A stretch of DNA of 64,000 bases, taken from contig JAMXBB010000011.1 of the NCBI GenBank assembly GCA_024138015.1, forward strand, positions 76,813,897 through 76,877,896, given 5' to 3'. The translations under genes and the position numbers were made by a program. Source of the stretch: Lumnitzera littorea. Taxonomy: Eukaryota > Streptophyta > Magnoliopsida > Myrtales > Combretaceae. Every line of letters begins with the position of its first letter. Position 1 is the stretch's first letter. Positions 1 through 11,959 of the stretch are shown here, in pieces. The notes beneath the pieces are model-generated. The model did not search any database and had not been told where the DNA came from. It was given only the letters and a program-made list of their open reading frames with translations.

Positions 1-565
1 TTTGGATCTTTTGCTTCAATCTAATTGTCTATTATTGTTTCTTATACTCAATTATTGATATAAACACCAATAAGGATAAGATTTGTTACCTAGATAGCAT
101 CGATCGAATCAAGGACCCATTCTTCCTTTTCTTTCTTTCTTTTTTTTTTTTTTTTGCACTTCCTAACTATTTTCGGATCACCAGAGACCCCCTTAGAGCG
201 GTTGCATGACTCCTCCTTTGTGGTCGTCGATGGTCCTACAGCTTGGTGTTGGTCGACAAATGGCTATCTAGTTATTTTTTTCTATTTTCTTCTCTCTTTT
301 TTTTTTTAATGTTTGCACTTTTAAAAAATTTTTTTATCAAATTATTTGAATAAAAATATTTAGTAATATTATAATACTTAATTATTTTTTTTTTGACTAA
401 TAGATGTCGATACATGTCTAAATCTATAATTAACAAAAAATTAAATAATACTGGTCACCTCTTTATCAAAAAATAAAATACAGGTAATATATTTGTAAAT
501 AACTCAAAATACAAGTTACTTCTTTGTAATTTAACCTATATATTTTACATATATGCGTGTAATAT

Positions 566-598
<33 letters not shown>

Positions 599-959
599 AT
601 GTATATCAACTTGGTGGCAAGCACAACTTAAACATTTGTTATTTCGGCCTGGTTAATATGTCTAGTGCGGCGGCACCCCACACGGCGAATTTACTTTCTG
701 TATCCTGTGAATTTATATAATAAGTTTGAAATGGTTAAATGTTATGTTGTTAATAAAAAAAATGATCTTGCTGGACCTTCGGCAACATCTTATGAAATTT
801 AAAATGTAAATATCAGATTGAGTATAACATATAGCAATTTTAACTTTAAGTGTAAGATTTACTAAGAAAAAACTTTAGATATAAAATTAAAAATATAAAA
901 TATAGGTAGTTGTTTCGATATTATCTCTTAAAAAAAAAACCACACACACACCCTATGCC
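1..959. other. AT-rich intergenic DNA, no gene seen
   Basis: No ORF or recognisable domain is present on either strand. The stretch is AT-rich with many homopolymer runs. The only clear structure is the compound microsatellite listed separately. Confidence 0.7.
564..604. repeat. Compound (TA)n(TG)n microsatellite
   Basis: About eleven TA units run directly into about seven TG units. This is an ordinary plant dinucleotide repeat, probably length-polymorphic. Confidence 0.9.
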
Positions 960-2040
960 GCTCGCCCCCGGAAAAGTTTTCTTAAGTAACCATTTTTTTT
1001 AAATTATATATTTACCCTCTATTTACTATTATTTAACAAAAAAAAACTAATAATAAAATAAATTATTAAAATTATAACTAATAATAATTATATCCATTTA
1101 CTCCATTTTCTCTCTCTTGATTTTTCTACTCTCTCTAACTTTTTCCACTCTTTTATTTTTCCATACTATCTTACTAACTGCACTTATATCTTTCTTTTTT
1201 CTCTCCCACTTTTTCCACATTTTCGTACTCTTTCACTAATTGCACCTATATTTCTCTCTTCTCATTTTATATTTTTTGCTCACGTAATGTAAGTGTATCA
1301 ACCGCTAGTATTCCTTTATATATATTCACTAATTCCATGTTATTATCCACTGAAATTAAAAAAATAAAAGAAAAGACTTTATAGCCTAACTGAAATGAAA
1401 TTGCCCCTCTAGTTGTTCTCATTGAAAAATAAAGAATAAATGGTCAGTACATCCTTAGTATTTATTTAATGTAGAATTTGATTTGTTATCTTTGAAACTT
1501 AGTGTTTAAATTCCAAAATCCTTAACTTTATTAAACCATACTTTGCTCTTTAATAATATTAGCGGACAATATACCTATATTATAAGTGCAATAAAAATAA
1601 TAATTAATTAATTAAATAAATCGTCTTGAATTATTTAAAACAACAACAATAATGCCCACAATATCTCTATGTGAACATCAGTTATGTGGGTTAAAGTTAG
1701 TTACCCATGTAGTTTAATATCTCAACCATTATTACTATTAAGAGTGGGATAATGTGGATGATGTTGGCGTGCTTTGGAGTTTATCAATATTGGAAATTGG
1801 CTGATTTTACGTGCAAAAAGAAATTAGTGAAGAGAGATTTAAATAATAGAAAAATTAATGGAGAGAGAGATAAGAAGTGGAATTAAGAAAAATGTCAACT
1901 TTACTCATATTATAAAACATTTATAGTTTTAATAAGTAATTTTTAATATTAGTTTTCTTTGCTCTATGATTTTTCAATTAAAGGTTTAATATTAATTTTA
2001 AAGGGATTGGTTACCGAAAATCCTTATGCCTTAAATAATA
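960..2040. mobile_element. Possible non-autonomous long-TIR (MULE-like) element
   Basis: The left part (about 970-1290) and the reverse complement of the right part (about 1780-2035) share a similar order of motifs: GTAACCA near the edge, then a T-run, an ATTAAAA/ATAACTA tract, CTCTCTC runs and CACTAATT. This suggests long, diverged terminal inverted repeats as in Mutator-like elements. No transposase ORF is present and no clear 9-11-bp target duplication was found. It could also be two unrelated AT-rich and CT-rich stretches. Confidence 0.25.
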
Positions 2041-2099
2041 TAGGATAGATAAATGGCTTATAAAAATACTATAATTGAATAACACATGCCTCTAGCATT

Positions 2100-3180
2100 C
2101 AGTTCAGCTAATTTATTTGCAATAGTGTTTTGACACTGACGTGCAGTTGGATCCAAACCAACCCAATAGATCCAATCGGTACGGTAGAACCGAGCTATGG
2201 GAACGGTCGGATCACTTATCTAGGCTCGAATGACCAACTAGAAAGACCCGATTGACCTCATGAGGGAGGACAGATCAAAATACAGCACTAAAGATGGATA
2301 CACGAATAAATATTAGGAGTTGAACCATAGCTTTTAAAGCTAGCTGTAAGCGACATTATAACGGGTGTCTTCGGTTTCAGAATACTACTCTTAGTATAGT
2401 TATTTTCTTTAGGTACAATATTCAGGTAAGGTTTCTACTTATTTTTAACTTCTCCAAGCTCGGTCCTGCTTTACGTACGTGCCGGAGCCACCGATAAGAA
2501 TGATGACCACGAATAAGAATATCTCCAGCACTAGCAATGTAAAGGAGTACGTTATGTTGGCACGATTTCTTAAATGATTCTTTGGCTTTTATTTTTCTTT
2601 TGTTTATTTATTTTTTTTTTTCAGAACCCTTTAAGTTAGGTTCTATTGACCAGCGTTTTTGGTCTAGTTGGTTAATGGACTTCAGATCACTTGCAACACG
2701 AAAACATGACTAGAATGGGTACAGGAGTTTCGGATGCTTAAATCAGTTGCAAGTGATTGGAGATATGTAAGAGTATGAGAAAGAATACCTGTGTCCGTTG
2801 TATGAACATGATTCTTGAAGACGATGAAACCTGAGTATTTATAAAAGGTTTGATAGCTTGTACTTAGGACATCTTTGGACAACTCCTAAGATACAGGGTT
2901 TGTGTGATAATCTGATAATGCCAGGATGTGATTAACCCAGGCCTTATGTTTATCCTTGTATATTTAATGAATTGCGGGCGATGCGTGCCCAGTGCACTTG
3001 GTCTTCTGACAGTGTACTCGATCTTGGAGGCTCAGGCGCCCACCCCCCCACCCCCCAACTCTCCCCCTCACCTCTCGAAAATCCCCACCGATGATCCGCT
3101 GTAGAGCTTGTGGATGAGGCGTTTGCTAAAGGGCTGCTAAGCTCGATTGCATGTCCGAAAATTAGCCATCAATAGGTTCT
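2100..3180. other. Probable LTR-retrotransposon debris, no gene
   Basis: Base composition rises above the surrounding AT-rich DNA. A minus-strand TATA-like motif (CTTTTATAAATACT, around 2832-2845) sits in LTR-like sequence, and phrases such as GCCGGAGCCACCGATAAG near 2480 resemble the downstream edge of plant LTRs. No coding domain or paired LTR can be shown. The short ORF at 2682-2882 has no recognisable domain and lies across this promoter-like stretch. Confidence 0.25.
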
Positions 3181-4617
3181 TTTCCAAAAAAAATTATCGT
3201 AAACGTTATTTTTAAATGTATTTACATATTACTTTTCTAGTGTTACTTAAATTACGTTCATGATAAATATTCAAGGTCCAATATATCCTTACAACTCAAA
3301 ACTCAAGCTGGGTTGGTAACAACGGGCATGGTCCATGGTACAACTGCCCAAAATCTTATTTCATCATAAAGAAGGAAAAAGAAATAAGAAATTAAAAAAA
3401 AAAAAAGAAAAAAAACTATGAAAAAAGAGCACCCAGCAGATTCTTTCAGCCAAAATTTCAGCACTTGCCTATCAGCAGAAGAAGCTGTGGATTCTGCAAA
3501 ACTAGGAAAAAGAGGGACAAAAAAAAATGAGAAATGTCAGAAGCATTAACCAACAAGAAGAGAAGCAAATGGTGAAATCATGCATGCTTCCAGAATGAAC
3601 TGAACTTCTGCTGTTTGCATAGCAATCGTGTCAATCTAAAATACTGGAAATTGAAATTTATTTTCACCGATGTCCTTGAAATTCCAATTCTTGAAAAATA
3701 AAGATTCTAGTTCTATACACTACTAGCCCAACAGATGTTACATTTAAAGATACTTGTTCTGTAGCGTAATATACTACATATATTGGTCTACTAGCATTCT
3801 ATTCAATTCTAAGCTACCCGAGACAAGTTACAAAAGTTATAGAAATATATTTTTCAGCAATCATACAAGTTACAGTAGTACCTATCACCCCTATCACCAT
3901 TCAAGAAGTCTAAAACCTATATCCTTAAGGTTGATTATAATGTTTACTATTTTAATGATTGAGACTACAGGATAACGTGATTTGCGAACCATGGTTTGAA
4001 TCCATGGGAGCACTCAAATTTACGTGCTGAATCCAGTGGAGAGCATATGAGGTTTATATGCATTTAAATGATAATGGCAAAAACAACCATTTCCACGTTA
4101 AGGACAGGAAATCACGTCTCAACTCATCGAATCATCAATCAGTTGAATTATTTGCCATCCATACATAAATTGCGTGAGTGTGATGACAAGACCAAAAGAT
4201 TTGAAACATAGAGTGCAAATGAAAACAATAACAATGGATTCATGTAAAAGTTTGTTTTCCTCATGGTAAACATTTTCCCAAACTTCTTTTCAATGTTAAC
4301 TATAATTGAGACGTACTAAGCTCCGACATTTGCACACTAAGTTTTCTCCTTATACCTCAACAGCTAATATATTTTAGTAGAGTATGGGTTATCTAGGGTG
4401 ATAAGGTTCATGTTACTAAAGACTAGTTCTTTGTTTGTCATACTCGCCTTCAGTAGGGGATTTCATACAAGCTTTTTAATCATACTTGCCTAATTTTCTT
4501 TCTAACAGGCAATATCATCATATCATCTCCTAATGTTATTGAATTGCATCCTTAACATAGAAAGAGGAAAGGATCAAGAAAGGGAAGATATAAACACTAC
4601 ATGAACTAACATGTTTT
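3181..4617. other. Intergenic DNA downstream of the thaumatin-like gene
   Basis: Nothing recognisable as a gene or element was found. A short stem around 3990-4010 with a T-loop-like TTTGAAT was considered as a tRNA arm and rejected. The stretch presumably contains the 3' flank of the minus-strand gene at 4618-5247. Confidence 0.6.
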
Positions 4618-5247
4618 TTAATTGCAGATGAAGCTGGCCACCAAATCAATCGAGGCAGGACAAGTTGAACCGCTGCTGGAAGGATCATATGAGGAACCAG
4701 GCGTTTGGCATTGCGAATCTGCCACCAGTGAGGAGTACGTCGAACACAATAATTGTGCTGGCTTGGAACAGTCTGGGGGTCTACATGCAACCACAGCATT
4801 ACTGGATTGGCGAATCTGGAGTTCATGGGGACACTTATCCAAGTTTGCAGTACAAGTAATGGTGGGACAACTCGTAATAGCACCGAAAGGCATTATCTTT
4901 ATCTCAAAATTATAGCCATACTCAGCAGAAAGCCAGTAGGAGACGCTGTCACTGTCAATACTAAATCTTGCCAATGTTGCATTCAGATTTTCGGTGTCAA
5001 TGCACTTGCAGTCATCCGAGTTACAAGCCCAAAAGGACAAGGATGCCGATCCAGTAGGCGCTGGAACTGAAGTAGCATTATTGGGTGGCAGTGTGATGGG
5101 TCTTAAGGCATCATTGCTGCATACTGATAGTGGTGCTTTGCATTGATTTTGCAAAACAATTTCTGCTTTACCTATAATATTGGCTAGTACCTTTAGGAAC
5201 ACTAAAAGGGAAGTGCAGTATACAGATGAAGAGAGAAATGACAGCAT
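4618..5247 (-). CDS. Divergent, short thaumatin-like protein (PR-5-like)
   Basis: This uninterrupted reading frame encodes 209 aa. A hydrophobic N-terminus (about residues 1-29, starting MLSFLSSSVYC) looks like a signal peptide. The rest aligns by eye with thaumatin-like proteins: a start like EIVLQNQC, then NATLARFSID, the hallmark EYGYNFEIKIMPFG (family pattern DGYNLPM), CTANLDKCPHELQI (family pattern CPxEL), and an end near FIC. I count about 14 Cys after the signal peptide against the usual 16. The usual C-terminal ITFCP stretch and some loops are missing, and the REDDD acidic cleft is not evident. The ATG at 5247 was chosen over one 14 codons upstream because the latter overlaps the TATA box. 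Known family members are secreted defence or glucan-binding proteins. This copy could be a short subfamily member or an early-stage pseudogene. Confidence 0.55.
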   Translation of the reverse strand: MLSFLSSSVYCTSLLVFLKVLANIIGKAEIVLQNQCKAPLSVCSNDALRPITLPPNNATSVPAPTGSASLSFWACNSDDCKCIDTENLNATLARFSIDSDSVSYWLSAEYGYNFEIKIMPFGAITSCPTITCTANLDKCPHELQIRQSSNAVVACRPPDCSKPAQLLCSTYSSLVADSQCQTPGSSYDPSSSGSTCPASIDLVASFICN

Positions 5248-5287
5248 CTTATAAAGGAGGCGAAAGAAGAAAAATGCAGAGAAGTAC

Positions 5288-5295
5288 ATATATAA
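5288..5295 (-). promoter_or_regulatory. TATA box of the thaumatin-like gene
   Basis: On the minus strand the sequence reads ACTTATATATGT. It lies about 41 bp upstream of the ATG at 5247, which leaves room for a short leader. It overlaps the upstream ATG at 5289, so that codon is unlikely to be in the mRNA. Confidence 0.5.
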
Positions 5296-6191
5296 GTTTA
5301 AGTTATTAACACTATATTGTTGTCTAATTATTTATAAATTCTGGAAATGTTGCAAGATGAGCAGCACACTTTTTTAGTAGTTGGGTGGGGGGTTGGGGGT
5401 TTGTGGGAAAGGAAAATAAATGATTATGCACCTGGTATCTTCATGGAGCAAATTCCATTGATAGCACCATTGTATAAATTTACTCTTTTTTTAATAAACT
5501 TTCAGTAGCTAGACATTTTGTTGTATTTTAGAAATTTTGTTGCTGTACAACTTCTAGAACCATTTAAAAGGAGCTAGTTTGAATTGGTTACTAAGCTAAG
5601 AAATTCTATATTTAAATAGCTAATAGCTAGTAGACAGCTACTGTTATGCAGAAAATAATTTTGTATAGATCTTGACCCAAAATATATAAATATAAATAGA
5701 AAAAACTTTGTATGGAGAACCCTTGAAGAGCAAAGGTGCTCTTGCTTCTGGAGCATCTTCCATAGTTGAAGGCATGTAACTCTCTCCTTGTTGGAGTCAA
5801 TAAAATTTACTTATTGTTCGTCTAAGGATTTGAGGTTCGTATCAAGAGAAGGCGGGAAAGCTCATTAATTACATAATGTAATTAGTTATAATTATTCAAT
5901 ATATTAATATTAAGTATGATCTTATTATATTTTTACATTATATTAGTAATATAATATATTTCTAATGTTATATTGAATTTAATATTAAAAAAGAAAAGAG
6001 AAGTTAAAAATGTCATTGTGAGTGGCCCTGGATGGTTACCCATGGGTTGCCAAACCCACTCAAGTTGGCTGTAGGGGTAGCCTGAAAGTTTTTTCTTTTC
6101 TTTGTTTTTTTTTTAAAAAATTATTGATTGATGTTCCTTCTTTTTTTTCCCCCTAACTTTTAGAGTTTTTTTTATTATAATTTATTAGTAT
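5296..6191. other. Intergenic DNA, upstream region of the thaumatin-like gene
   Basis: AT-rich sequence with no ORF that resembles a known protein. The ORF at 5574-5756 (minus) is short and has no recognisable domain. The proximal part should hold the promoter of the minus-strand gene. Confidence 0.6.
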
Positions 6192-6464
6192 TATATATTT
6201 ATATATAATAATTAATTATTTGCTAATAAAAACACACCACATGTCCCCATACATAGTTTAGCAAAAGATTAAAAATTTCAAATCATATATTTGTTGGAAA
6301 TGAAAACTCAGATCATTTCTTTAAAATTATAATAACACACAGATAATATTTTTGTAATTAACCCTTTCGTTTTAATTATTACTCAAATGCTTGAACACTC
6401 ATTAGAAAAAAGAAAAAATAAAGAAGGCAAAATATGTCATTTTGTTAACATTATTTATTATAAG
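6192..6464 (+). repeat. 273-bp direct repeat, copy 1
   Basis: This segment is repeated at 6513-6785 with an offset of 321 bp, and no mismatch was seen on reading. It is non-coding and AT-rich. It ends exactly at the N at 6465. Confidence 0.9.
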
Positions 6465-6512
6465 NTGTGTTATTATAATTTTAAAGAAATGATCTGAGTT
6501 TTCATTTCCAAC
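6465..6512 (-). other. N plus 47-bp inverted fragment between the two direct repeats
   Basis: Position 6465 is N. The next 47 bases (6466-6512) are the exact reverse complement of 6293-6339 inside copy 1, and of the matching part of copy 2. Direct copy, N, inverted fragment, direct copy is the pattern of an assembly join or a rearranged clone rather than of a transposon. Confidence 0.85.
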
Positions 6513-6785
6513 TATATATTTATATATAATAATTAATTATTTGCTAATAAAAACACACCACATGTCCCCATACATAGTTTAGCAAAAGATTAAAAATTTC
6601 AAATCATATATTTGTTGGAAATGAAAACTCAGATCATTTCTTTAAAATTATAATAACACACAGATAATATTTTTGTAATTAACCCTTTCGTTTTAATTAT
6701 TACTCAAATGCTTGAACACTCATTAGAAAAAAGAAAAAATAAAGAAGGCAAAATATGTCATTTTGTTAACATTATTTATTATAAG
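6513..6785 (+). repeat. 273-bp direct repeat, copy 2
   Basis: Apparently identical to 6192-6464. The shared end is ATTATTTATTATAAG, after which unique sequence (TGTAACGTATG) follows. Perfect identity in a region where other duplications are heavily diverged points to a very recent event or an assembly artefact. Confidence 0.9.
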
Positions 6786-8960
6786 TGTAACGTATGAAGT
6801 GCATGCATGCAATTTTGTGAATTAGCTCTAGAGGAAAAAAGATTTAATAGTAATATAACACGTCACGTGAATTGATGATTGACATGCAAATACTAATAAA
6901 ATTTTACGAATATTTGCACACTATTTGTAGATTCATACGATATATAAGGACCATTAAAACCTTTCTTATTTAGGAGGGATTGGTCACATATGCTTGTTGA
7001 CATATCAAGATCTTAAATATTCCTTCGATGACAAGTGTTGCACAATTAAAAGAAAAAAAAATTACCAATTCATTAAGCATGATCATATGGTTCAAATAAT
7101 AATAATAATAAAATTTTGATACCTTAATCATGATATTAGCAAGTCATAAACATTTAGCTTATTAATGTCTTATTCACTTGAGGGAATCACAATTCTATTT
7201 CTTTTTATTTCTTATTATTTCATTTTATTTCTTATTTGTCACTTGTTTCGATATTTACTTCATTGAATTGCAATTACTACTGAATTGTAAAATAAGGGGG
7301 AGTATTTAAAAAATCACATGAATATAAATTATATAAAAAAAAAACACAATGTTATAAAACCAGACCAGTACCGAAACCGACCAAGATGATGAGATGGTCC
7401 ATCACATAGAACTTTTTTCATAACCACCTAGATAAACTCGGGCAATCTAAGTGGTTAGACCGCGAACCTTCTAGCCCACTTGGGTTTATGAGGCCGAATT
7501 GCAATAGCCAACTAGCTTTCGGGCTCCTTAAATAAGAAAATAATTACTATGTTGGGCCACAATATAAAACAGGCCAACCCACACAATAGTATATTGTTTG
7601 TACCAACAGAACTCCATCATTATGGTCTGCAGCCCATCTTCAGTCATTTCGGGCAGAGCTAGTCAAGTTGAGATGGGCAGTGACAAAAAACCTATGTTGG
7701 ATAAACTTAAAATAGTGTTAGTCTATTCAATAGCTTTTCTGTTAGGGATAGGTGTGGTTTGGTTTAGTTTAATTTACTTTATTTTTATCAAACTGAATCA
7801 AATATAACGATTTATTTATTTTTTTTAAATCAAACTTAACCATACGGTTTGGTTTGTAAAATTTTTCGAACCTAATCAAATTGATTCGATCATGTACAAA
7901 CCACAGTTCAATCCAGTTCGAATCCTGATTTGAACCGTTTATATCAAATTTTTACTAAATATTTTTATCTCTAATAATATTTTTTCTTTTTATTGAAGTT
8001 TTATATATTTTCAATTAATTTCTTATATATTCATCATGTGTAATGATACTTAGTAAAAAGTTATATGAGATCTTAATAAAGTCAACTTAATTGAGTGAAG
8101 ATAAGGGATTTTATTCTAATGAATAAACAACGAAAAAATAGAAATCAAGCTGCTCATCAAAAAGTAATATGAAGCAAATAAAAGACACATATTAAAGATT
8201 AGAAAGAAATCAAAGATAAGTAAAAAGCACAAAGTAAGATCCTTGATTTGAAAATATATAAAAAAATGATAATTTAGAATAGAAAAGTTTTTAAATGTGA
8301 AACTTTAAATGAAACTCACTCAACTTAATCTTAATAATTTATCTAAAAATAAGAAGAAGAAGACAATGACGACGAAGAAGAAGAAGACAAAAAATATATG
8401 AAAAATTTGATGAAATTCATAAAAGTTGATGAAAAAATTAAAAAAATGACAAAATAATTGTATGCAATTATTTTTATTTAACCAAACGGTTTAGCTCAAT
8501 TCACTTCCCCAAACTGAATTGCGAACCGTCTATATATAATCGAATAGAACGATGACTAAATGATTCGTAAAAGAAAAAATTGTTTTTTCGATTCAATTCA
8601 GTTTTGGTTTATGTTTTGATCTACTATTTGTAGTTTGTTTACCCAACTCTACTTACTGTTTCTTCATTTAATAGACCTTTAGTGACGTTGGTTTTTTTTT
8701 TCCATGCCATTTTCAATTCATCATCTTTCTCTTCTTTATTTCTTTTCCACTCATTTATTTAAACAAAAATAGAGATAATGATCAAATAATATAGGTCTAT
8801 AAAATTAAGTTACTATGTTATACATGAACATATGAGAATTAATATAAATGTACATATATTGGGAATTAAAATTTAAATTATATTTTTAATTCTTTTTATG
8901 ATCTCGGTTTGACCTCCAATTGGACCTAGTTCAATCCCTTGAACCCCTCATTTATCCAAA
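6786..8960. other. AT-rich intergenic DNA, no gene seen
   Basis: No credible coding sequence. The 69-aa ORF at 7598-7807 has a hydrophobic end but no family resemblance. A GAA/GAC-rich low-complexity tract lies around 8348-8392. Phrases such as GGTTTGGTTTG and its complement recur between 7740 and 8640, suggesting decayed repeat sequence. Confidence 0.6.
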
Positions 8961-9262
8961 TCAATTCCTTGACCAGGGTTGACAGCATTGAAATAAAATT
9001 ACCTAAATGCCATGGCTTTTAAAATTTATATATATAAAAATAAAATAACACTTTCTACCTATGTTATCAAACTTGATTTAGAACATTGACTCGGACATGT
9101 AAGTATCCGAATCAATTCCTTGAGTCAGGATTGGTAGCATTGAAAGAAAATTACCTAAATGTCATGGCTTTCAAAAATTATTAAAAGAAAAAAAAAAAAA
9201 CACTTTTTACCATTGTTGTCAAACTTAGCTTGACATATTGATTCAAACATTTAAGAAGGTTA
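8961..9262 (+). repeat. Diverged tandem duplication, 151-bp period
   Basis: Copy 1 (8961-9111) and copy 2 (9112-9262) both begin TCAATTCCTTGA and share AAATTACCTAAATG, CATGGCTTT, ATCAAACTT or GTCAAACTT, and a closing CATGTAAG or CATTTAAG. Non-coding. Confidence 0.75.
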
Positions 9263-9917
9263 AAGGTCGAGGGTCAAGGATCAGTAGGCTAGATCAAGTT
9301 AAATGGAGGCTGAATCGGGATCAATAAATAAATAAAAATGTAAATCACACTTTTAAAAAAGTTATAAAATTATACTAAATTATAAGTAAGTCAAACCTAT
9401 ATATCTCTCCAATTAAATTATAAGATGGTATAAGAATCCATAAATCTCTATATGTGTATTGATAATTACTTTTTCATAAATATTTTATCTAAGGATTCAT
9501 GGATTGTATATTTATAATTGTTTTTCTATGAATCTCTATATATGTAACTATTTCAGCATATATTCACGTGATATGCTTTTGAATTTGGTACTTGTTTTAT
9601 TTATTTATTGTTGGTGTGTTTATACTCGATATTTGATTAAAAGAATGTATGATAACATAATTTAGAGCAGCAAAACGAGTATATGAAAGAGAAGAATTTG
9701 CTATATAATGGGTGAGGTGCATCTATGGAATATGGAAAGCCTCTAAAAATCAAGAGGCTTAAAGCCAAAATTACAATATTTTTTTTTTGGAAATGAGTTA
9801 TCCAAAATTATTCCTGATTATGTTGAGAGGAAACTCGTTGGACAAGAGCAGAGACTGTCGTAATCACCATTTACGCAAGACTTCATAATTCAAGGGGATT
9901 CCCTTAGTCTACTCTCT
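9263..9917. other. AT-rich intergenic DNA, no gene seen
   Basis: No ORF, repeat array or recognisable domain was found. Confidence 0.6.
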
Positions 9918-10080
9918 AATGTGAAGTCCTACATCGGCTAATAAGAAAGAACCTTCATTGAGGATGGTTACATATAGATGATTACAGGGCTGTTATGTGC
10001 ATATCAAGTCCCATCTTAGCTGGGCCTTGCCAAGGGCTTAGCCTACTGTTGGGCCTTTTTCTGAGTCAGAAGATAAACTC
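9918..10080 (+). other. Possible TRIM-like LTR start
   Basis: TGTGAAGTCCTACATCGGC is close to a phrase (AGTCCCACATCGG) that recurs at LTR ends of small plant retroelements such as TRIMs. It is followed by AAGTCCCATCTTAGCTGGG. No second LTR, primer-binding site or target duplication was found, so this is only a family resemblance. Confidence 0.25.
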
Positions 10081-10149
10081 TTTAAGTTAGTCATGCATGA
10101 TAGCCTGGTGGAACGGGCCGGGGTGCTTGGGTACCAGGATCAGCTGAGC

Positions 10150-10600
10150 TGGTGGGTTCTTAAGCTGAATTGGGTTAAATCGGTTGGATTGTTTGTATTT
10201 AATAAGGTTGAATCAGTTGGACTGTATTGTATATGTTTAATAGTAAGGATCGTATTGTCTATGTTTAATAGAAAGGTTGAATTGGAGGTCGAATCATGGA
10301 TTGTTATGTTGAATCGATTGGATTGGATAGTCTATGTTTGAAATGGATTGGATCGTTTATGTTTAAAATGGACCTTCGTTTAATAAGGTTGAATCAATTA
10401 GAATCTTGGATTTTCTAAGTTTAAAATGAACCGTCCATGTTTAATAAGGTTGAATTGGGTTGAATCGGTTGGATCGTCTATGTTCAATAAGGTTGTACCC
10501 ATGACATAAGTCGGTGATACTTAGTTGTTTTTTTGGGACGGACGGTTTTGGTTGAATCGGATCGTATGGGATTAATAAGATTGTACCCATAAAATAACTT
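10150..10600 (+). repeat. Degenerate minisatellite built on GGTTGAATCGGTTGGAT...CTATGTTTAATAA
   Basis: The phrase TTAATAAGGTTGAATCGGTTGGATCGTCTATG and variants of its parts recur about eight to ten times with irregular spacing of roughly 40-60 bp. The 82-aa ORF at 10093-10341 (VKSVGLFVFNKVESVGLY) is simply the translation of this repeat and is not called as a gene. Confidence 0.65.
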
Positions 10601-11959
10601 AGTGATACTTCGTTGTGTCCATTTTTTAAACGTGATTATGTAAACGCATCAATTCCAGCGAGAAGACAAAGTGAGGTAGGCCAATTTAAATAAGCCCATT
10701 ATCGTTAGCTTTCGATTTTTCAAACGCGGCAATGTGAACTATGGTTGAGCCGAAAAAAGATCACGAACACCCCGCATCGAACTGTAAATTCAACTGAAAA
10801 AACGGTTTTTTCTTTTTACTCAGCACCAATCCATACGTTTGTTGATCCCATTTGACTGCACACTCAACCCTCAAACCACAACCCACAATATAGTCGCCGG
10901 CAAACTGTCACTATGCAGGAAACACAGCACACTCAACCCACAAGACAGTCGCCGGCCGCCAAACACCAGATCCAGCGCCCAATCACTAGATTTGAACACC
11001 ACGCTACACGCTATCCGAACCCACAAAACATGACTACGAGGAAAAAAGCAAAAACCACGCCTTAGGATCGAATAGGAGAAGAAGAAGTGGAAAACGGAGT
11101 TGAAGTTGTTAACGGCAGCAGGTGATGGTGGACAGTAAATTCGTTAAAAGGGTTTGCAAATTTTGGAGGCGGAGGGCCGGTAGGACCATTTTTTATTTAC
11201 TCGAATTTAAGGGATTTACATAACATATCTCTGTTACTCCGTTCCAACGATGAACCACTGATCGTCTGACAATTTAAGAGAATTTCGGTTTTTCGTTCTT
11301 GAATTATACTATCTACTTTAAATATATTAGATAACATTATTTTATTAAAAATAAAATATACCTTCTTTTCCTAATGAAAAAAATATATAAAAAACAAAAA
11401 TCGTGGATAACATACCAGGGCAACAAACCGAAAACAGAGATACAGTCAGCATAGAAACCCATCGGGAAGGACCAATCGTCGCCAACCCAGAACTCATGCC
11501 TTGTGCGAAGAGATAAACTGGTAGAGAAGACGATACATGAGAGAAAAGAAGATAAGAGAAAAATTTTGCATGTAAATAAGACGAACTAGTTGCGTCCATA
11601 TTAAGCCGTCTGAATCCCATTGCTCTTCAGTCCGCTCTAGAATATATAATTTTTATGACCCGCATGTAAGTCCAAGTGAACATTCACGCGTGTTCAAATT
11701 TCAAGCGCATGCATCCAAAGAGTTGTACTCTCAAGTTTACTATTTTGATGGATCAAATCTTATGGTTGATTTATTATCTATTAAATCGAGATAATTAAAA
11801 ATATAATTAATATAATAATTTAAATTTAATAAATATTAAATTAATAATATAATAAAATATGATATTAATCCCGTAAAAAAATATGAACATAACAGCTAAC
11901 ACACACCGATAAAAACAGACCATTTGGAATCTTTGTTTATGTCATGTCTGTCTCTTCCC
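10601..11959. other. Intergenic DNA with slightly higher GC, no gene shown
   Basis: ORFs at 10839-11033 (plus) and 11345-11620 (minus) are short and have no recognised domain. The stretch 10830-11200 is GC-richer than its surroundings and could be a decayed 5' gene end, but there is nothing to name it by. Confidence 0.5.

Noticed and set aside
3985..4015. tRNA-like T-arm (CATGG-TTTGAAT-CCATG)
   Set aside because: No matching acceptor, D or anticodon arms upstream; a lone 5-bp stem is not enough.
4536..5070. Overlapping ORFs on both strands across the thaumatin-like gene
   Set aside because: They are shadows in other frames of the CDS at 4618-5247 with no family resemblance.
10093..10341. 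82-aa ORF as a small protein gene
   Set aside because: It is the translation of a minisatellite and shows repeat-driven composition only.
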